DNA of 64,000 nt, taken from assembly GCA_958510875.1 (NCBI GenBank), contig OY294067.1, forward strand, positions 106,126,010 to 106,190,009, in the 5' to 3' direction. Position 1 is the stretch's first letter; each line of letters begins with the position of its first letter. This DNA is from Endomychus coccineus. Lineage: Eukaryota > Arthropoda > Insecta > Coleoptera > Endomychidae. The position numbers and the translations under genes are program-made. This document shows, piece after piece, positions 59,655 to 64,000 of this stretch. The notes below the pieces were generated by a model. It did no database searches. It was given only the letters and a program-made list of their open reading frames with translations, and was not told where the DNA came from.

Positions 59655-59962
59655 GATGTTCAGTTCATCGTGATGGCAATAAAGACGTATGAACATATTG
59701 TTAAAAACGAATTCGTTTGACCGAATATGATTCGTGGAGGGGATCAAGGTTGTAACATATTCTCCAGCTGTCTACAGTGAACTATTGAACTGGATTTCAT
59801 GACTTTGGATAGTTAGTTGGAGATTCTGCGCATGTGAAGTGAATAATTCAGCAACCCTTTGAATATATGATGCATTTTCAAACCTATACTTATCTCGCAA
59901 TGCTCTGAAAAATAAGAAATTTGTCAAATTAGATTTACTTGAATAATAATACTTATTTCTTC
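59655..59962 (-). repeat. Exon-like repeat (copy 2), with acceptor-like border
   Basis: Same frame as 51640-51893, here preceded on the minus strand by AAATTTCTTATTTTTCAG. The similarity to the 18780-19022 relative continues past this CAG, which argues for a repeat and not a conserved exon. Confidence 0.5.
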
Positions 59963-60019
59963 ATTAGTGTGATGAGGCACTGCTTTCTCGGAAAAGCTGC
60001 CACTTACATAATGTAAGGT

Positions 60020-60700
60020 GTATTTAGCTATATATAAAATTCTTGAGAAATAGGTCACACTAGCACATATGCTTATTATTTTCGTCTTTACGTACGTTTC
60101 GGTCTCACGACCATCATCAGAAGATGTATAACTGTATAAACGTAAATTCTTAAGACTAATTTTATCACCACAAGGTCCTTATCCCACTAATTTCAATTAA
60201 AAATGCTCACGTCCCGGAACGAACAGAAACACGAACAATCGAAATTATAACACATTAATGTTCTAAGTATATAAATTGAGATTTCACTGGTAAGCAATAT
60301 TCTTATAAGTTCTATAAGCATATCGAATCAAGAGTCTGTAATACGACTAAAGAGCTGAACAAAAAATATAACGTTCGATGATCCGCTTTCGAACCAGATG
60401 TTGAAGATTTATAAGGTAATAGAAAAAGGTTGTCAGACCTTGTTAGATCTATTGCTTCTGATCATTCTACCTAAAATATACTTTTAACATTATAAAGATG
60501 AATGTAGGAATTTGCACGGGTTTTGATCAATTAAATTAGTATAAATCTGACTCAATGACTGAATATCTGTTCTATGATTTAAAGACTTGGAGTCACGTTT
60601 TATGTGAATAATTTCCAGAATAGATCTTTTATAATAATTGGTGTCCTTAGTTAAAATATTAACATTTTTGTCATCGTATTGATGGTTATATCTAGCAAGT
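60020..60700 (-). mobile_element. Penelope-like element PLE-A3, 3' fragment
   Basis: The minus strand reads the nuclease tail YNHQYDDKNVNILTKDTNYY, KRSILEIIHIKRDSKSLNHR, LSQIYTNLID (stop near 60535), then a 3' untranslated region with the ACATTATAAAG section shared with PLE-A2, then a hammerhead and the tip ATTCTTGAGAAATAGGTCAC. It is truncated at about 60695 within the nuclease. No inverted partner is seen on the right. It lies about 110 bp after the end of the tandem duplication. Confidence 0.82.
60084..60125 (-). ncRNA. Hammerhead ribozyme, PLE-A3
   Basis: The core, stem II and ACGUACGU palindrome are as in the other PLE-A copies. Stem I starts AUCUU instead of GUCUU, so the outermost pair with AAGAC is lost. 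Confidence 0.8.
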
Positions 60701-60828
60701 GGTACAGTGATTTGGCAGGCGTGTTATCATTTTTGTTGTAGAATCAAATGAATAAATGTTAACTATTGACAATTCATGACTTGCTGCAAATTTAACTGTA
60801 TATTTTGAATATCGTAATATGAATTACA

Positions 60829-61018
60829 TCAAATTTGCAGCGATGTTAAATTTTTTTCCGTCGAGATTCTCCTACATTTTTGCGAGTTTAACAATGTTGT
60901 CGACGTTGAATCGGCTTGCAAATATTTTGAGTTTCATTTCGGTTGGTATTTCATCTCCCCACAAAGATGCAAAAATGTTAATGTTAAATTTTTCGGCTAA
61001 CACGCCTCTTCCCATTAT
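60829..61018 (-). pseudogene. Unrecognised minus-strand frame with one stop
   Basis: Minus-strand translation gives MGRGVLAEKFNINIFASLWG, then IPTEMKLKIFASRFNVDNI and VKLAKM, a stop, then ENLDGKKFNIAANLM. The composition and the repeated KFNI motif look protein-like, but I do not recognise a family. It could be a fragment of an unknown transposon protein or chance. Confidence 0.25.
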
Positions 61019-61051
61019 ATAGTCCGGCACTGAAGCCAAGTTGTGTTATGA

Positions 61052-61264
61052 GAGAGTACTCGGAGGTTAACGTATGTTATATAATATAATGCATTAGTTA
61101 GCGCACAGCAGTCGAGTGTTGGGGTTAAAACGTTACAAATTATTATAAATGTAGCATGATGCAATCAGAGAGTACCCGGAGGTTAACGTATGTTATATAA
61201 TATAATGCATCAGTGTTGGGGTTAAAACGTCACAAATTATTATAAATGTAACATGAGGCAATCA
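61052..61264. repeat. Tandem repeat, 116 bp and 97 bp
   Basis: GAGAGTAC(T/C)CGGAGGTTAACG begins both copies (61052, 61168), and both end ...GGCAATCA or TGCAATCA. The second lacks about 19 bases (around GTTAGCGCACAGCAGTC) and has a few substitutions. Confidence 0.9.
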
Positions 61265-61689
61265 GTCTATCTAGTTTCCTTTCAAAAAGTTGTTGTTTCA
61301 TTGGTGTCAGTTCCCCTTCATCATTTTCTATATCTATATCGAATTACGTTATTTATTTCGAATGGCCGAAACTGGAAGTCTTTATTTTGGTGATAATTAA
61401 TTATTGTTTTGAATGATACGATTGAGTTATTTTCAGTAAATTCGAAACATATGTCGATCTAATAAAAGATAAATAAGATAAAAATTAAATTATTATTGTA
61501 TATGATAAAATTACTAATATTTATTCCAAAAATTCAACGATTTGTAGAAAATAGCCTGGTTTTATTTAATAGTAAATTTGAAAAGAGTACACATAATCTA
61601 GCGGTAAAATTAAATTCAAGTTTAAAAAATATAAATAACTTCAAGGCTAAATATGCAGTAAAAAACTAATTGGAACTTTCAAAGTAAAT

Positions 61690-62835
61690 AAATAAATTAG
61701 CTTTCCGTGAAAATGGAATTTTGGCATCTTTCGATGTTTCAAATATGTCTTCAAATATTCACATACACATCCCGTATTAAAATCCGAGATAAAACAAGCT
61801 TTTGATATTTGCCTTAGCCAAAATTATTGTCACACAAAATAATGGATCAGCTAAGGGATTTCCCTCTTTTGGCAGGTATTTTGATGTCTTATATTGAAGA
61901 GAATAATAAGTTCCCCTCTAGCTAAAAAACATATTCATTGCAGATTTAGATATGTAGATGATGTCTTATTCTTCTTCCAAGGTACATCACGAGAATTGAA
62001 TGCTTTCTTATCCTTCATTAATAATAGCCATCCTAACATTAAGTTCACTTTAGAAACTGAGATAACAGAATGAATTTCCTAGACCTCACCCTCACGTACC
62101 ATAATAATTGTATTACTTTCAAAATTTATAGAAAAACTACATTCACAGATACAACTATTGTCAATTCATTTTTTAGTCCTCGTGGTCACAAATTACTAGC
62201 ATACAATTCAATGATACATAGAGCCTTTTCATTTCCCCTTTCTCCTGCAAACATGAATGAAGAATTGAATCTAATCAAGGTTATATCAATGGTTTTCAAC
62301 CTCAAATTAACTTACTCAAGTATCTATCCTTTTACAAAAAATGTTGATTTTGGTTTTCCTCACATACCGTAAGTGAAAAAATTGCAAACATATTATCGAA
62401 ACATAATATAAAAGTTAGCTTCAAACGTCAGAATAAATTTGCCTATTTTTTGTTCAACGCTAAAGAAAGATAACTTTAATAAACCTGGAGTATATAAATT
62501 AAACTATTCAGAGTGTGATAACTTTTACATCGGTAGATCTAGTCGTAATATAGAAATTAGATATAAGGAACATTTTCGATCTTTCAGACTTGATAAAACA
62601 TTCATGTTTCTTTAACCATATTTTAGAAACAGGGCACACTCTTTTCCAAATTTAGAAGAAGTGGACATTTCACATAACCAGAGTAGAGGTTTTAAATTAA
62701 ACACACTAGAGTCAATAGAAAGATTATTCATATTTTTATACATTAGTATTGTTTGAAGATGACACGCTAGTATTGAAACTATAGTCACGATTTGCTTCTA
62801 TAATATATGGATAAATAACGAGTAAAAGTGTTTTA
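61690..62835 (+). pseudogene. Penelope-like element PLE-C1, RT and GIY-YIG remnant
   Basis: Plus-strand blocks are ENGILASFDVSNMSSNIHIH (RT palm, near 61710), FRYVDDVLFFFQGT (active site YVDD, near 61940), then the 62070-62372 frame (MNFLDLTLTYHNNCITFKIY, RKTTFTDTTIVNSFF, AYNSMIHRAFSFPLS). After frameshifts come GVYKLNYSECDNFYIGRSSR (GIY-YIG, near 62490) and LNTLESIERLFIF. The first Cys of the Cys-pair is Tyr here. It ends with a hammerhead-like motif at 62748-62791 and meets the opposite-strand copy PLE-C2 tail to tail near 62835. Confidence 0.8.
62748..62791 (+). ncRNA. Hammerhead-like motif, PLE-C1 end, U at core position 3
   Basis: AUUGU, UUGAAGA, U, an irregular stem II, GAAA, the palindrome ACUAUAGU, C, ACGAU. 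Stem I pairs over five positions with one G-U pair. The first core base is U instead of C, and stem II (GACACGCUAGUAUU) folds poorly. It is probably weak or inactive. Confidence 0.5.
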
Positions 62836-62899
62836 TTTTATTAACTTTAAATAAAACAACAGCTATCACAAGTTCGATTTTCACATTTATTAAGAATGT

Positions 62900-62933
62900 G
62901 ACTATAGTTTCGCTACCACCGTAGCTTCTTCAA
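62900..62933 (-). ncRNA. Hammerhead-like motif, PLE-C2 end, U at core position 3
   Basis: The minus strand has UUGAAGA, one A, a perfect 5-bp stem II GCUAC-GGUG-GUAGC, GAAA, the palindrome ACUAUAGU and C. It shares the unusual U at position 3 with PLE-C1. Stem I is short (GU/AC). Confidence 0.55.
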
Positions 62934-63071
62934 ACGTATTACAAAGTACTAACAGATAATATAATAGCTAAACTAATATATACTTCAATGCTAATCACAG
63001 GGTAGTTATTGAAAATTTTACCTAATTGGGTTTACCCCATTGAGGGATTACACTGGTTTTAAGCAGAAGAT

Positions 63072-63515
63072 CTAATTATACAAGTTCAACAAGGATGAAT
63101 TATTAAGTGTTTGTTGGTCATTCAATAGGATTTCCGAATTTTTATATTTATTCAATTCAAGTGATTCAAGTAGATTTGATTTAGAACTTTTGTTGTGAGT
63201 ATGTAAAATCTCGAAATTATCATTAAATTTGTGGTGTTCCATAATTAGGTGTTCAGCGAAAGTTGAGTCTGATTTATTGTTAAAGAAACTACAACTATGT
63301 TTTTTGATCCTTTTCTTGAAGGCCCTTCCTGTCTGGCCAATGTATATCATGGGACTAGATCCACATGTTAGCTTGTACACACCACATTTGTCATCCTTAG
63401 ATGATGAATCTTTATTATTTTTAATAAATTTGGATAAATTATTCTGCGTTTTATACTCTGAGTGAATGTCTAATTTGTTAAGAAAACTAGAAATTTTACT
63501 GATGGGTGGCCCCAT
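63072..63515 (-). CDS. PLE-C2 GIY-YIG endonuclease domain
   Basis: The open frame of 147 codons reads MGPPISKISSFLNKLDIHSE, FIKNNKDSSSK, CGVYKLTCGSSPMIYIGQTG (GIY-YIG: GVYKLTC...MIYIG), RAFKKRIKKHSC, FAEHLIMEHHKFND, ESLELNKYK, LLNLYN. It is the C-terminal part of a Penelope-like protein. The RT part continues upstream across a single frameshift near 63590 and is cut at about 63815. The catalytic GIY and YIG motifs, the Arg of RAFKKR and a His/Glu pair are all present, so the nuclease domain itself looks intact. Confidence 0.82.
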   Translation of the reverse strand: MGPPISKISSFLNKLDIHSEYKTQNNLSKFIKNNKDSSSKDDKCGVYKLTCGSSPMIYIGQTGRAFKKRIKKHSCSFFNNKSDSTFAEHLIMEHHKFNDNFEILHTHNKSSKSNLLESLELNKYKNSEILLNDQQTLNNSSLLNLYN

Positions 63516-64000
63516 ATATGTATAACCAACATAAAAAAATTCGGTTTTATTCTGGGAAAGATTGAATTGATCGCTAACTTGTATTTTTTTTAACTATTAA
63601 ATCGGGAGAGTAGCCATTATTTACAGCGATTTGTTTAATAACATTCAGCTCCTTATCAGAATTATTTTTTGACATTGGTACGTTGAGAAGTCTGTGTATG
63701 AAACTATTGTAAGCTGCTATTTTATGTTTAAATGGATGGTTAGAAGTATTGTGGGTTTCCGAATTAATAAACTTGTGAAAATCGAACTTGAAATAGTTGT
63801 TGTTTTATTTAAAGTCGATAATGAATTTTCATCACGTAACAGCTGATTCTATTCAACTTTATTTTATTATATCAATATTTATTCGATCGATTCATCTTCA
63901 ACAAAACATAAAAAAACATCTTTTGGTGTACTGTATATTTGACTTCAGTCGTGGATGAAAAATGTTGCATCTTTAAATCACTGCAATAATAATCGTACAT

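Larger units (their letters stand above)
51899..59912. repeat. Tandem duplication, copy 2
   Basis: Copy 2 is near-identical to copy 1. Differences seen include TCCAAAC for TCCGAAC near 54286, AGCATT for AGGATT near 54973, TTATCATT for TTATTATT near 58015, and the three indels. It ends near 59912, where the sequence continues into unique DNA (AAATTTGTCAAATTAG). Confidence 0.93.
62836..63815 (-). mobile_element. Penelope-like element PLE-C2, 3' part
   Basis: The minus strand reads from FKFDFHKFINSETHNTSNHP (near 63795) through AAYNSFIHRLLNVPMS, a 1-base frameshift in an A run near 63590, then QFNLSQNKTEFFYVG and the nuclease frame 63515-63072, then a 3' region ending with a hammerhead-like motif at 62900-62933. 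Sequence near 63770-63815 reappears inverted at about 62844-62885 (CTTTAAATAAAACAACA...CAAGTTCGATTTTCACA), so the ends form an inverted repeat. Confidence 0.75.

Overview
This is intron- and intergene-type DNA from an insect nuclear genome. It is AT-rich, has no operons, and carries spliced exons with GT-AG borders. A beetle is plausible from the mix of Penelope-like, Jockey-like and mariner-like elements, but the order is an inference. I can support only one host gene, on the minus strand. Three exons (23272-23415, 5758-5903, 5466-5692) join in phase to give an acidic segment, a Kazal/follistatin-type cysteine module and a basic tail. This resembles the secreted proteoglycan Carrier of Wingless (Cow, the insect testican). 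The roughly 17.4 kb intron between the first two exons is filled with transposons.

Layout: 0.3-1.2 kb is a short hAT element with an 8-bp target duplication. 2.3-4.9 kb holds nested fold-back repeats and broken mariner, Harbinger and mariner-like transposases. 5.4-5.9 kb has two Cow exons. 6.2-7.8 kb has a Tc1 remnant and a Penelope-like element (PLE). 9.1-12.9 kb is a run of hairpin-forming repeats separated by long (TA)n tracts, including three tRNA-like units, a PLE with ribozyme-bearing inverted ends and a fold-back DNA element. 13.2-21.7 kb holds Jockey-type fragments and a PLE bounded by a short direct repeat. 23.3 kb has the acidic Cow exon. 24.3-25.8 kb is a fold-back composite. 26.05-28.41 kb is a complete but frameshifted mariner-superfamily element with about 600-bp terminal inverted repeats. 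29-38.8 kb has scattered transposase, PLE and non-LTR fragments. 39.66-41.41 kb is a PLE arranged as a palindrome with 725-bp arms. 43.97-59.91 kb is a roughly 7.9 kb segment present twice in tandem. 60-63.8 kb holds three more PLE pieces.

The most notable signal is a set of hammerhead-ribozyme (HHR) motifs: 13 copies or candidates in at least six sequence families. Most sit in the inverted terminal regions of PLEs. In every copy listed, the stem III segment between the GAAA box and the cleavage base is a perfect 4-8 nt palindrome, although it differs in sequence between families. That is expected of ribozymes that cleave as dimers. Hammerheads in PLEs are known. The family diversity in one 64-kb window, the variants without stem II or with U at position 3, and the 725-bp palindrome with outward-facing ribozymes deserve follow-up.

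Almost all other open reading frames are broken transposon pieces or chance frames in microsatellites. No rRNA gene, bacterial gene or CRISPR array was seen.
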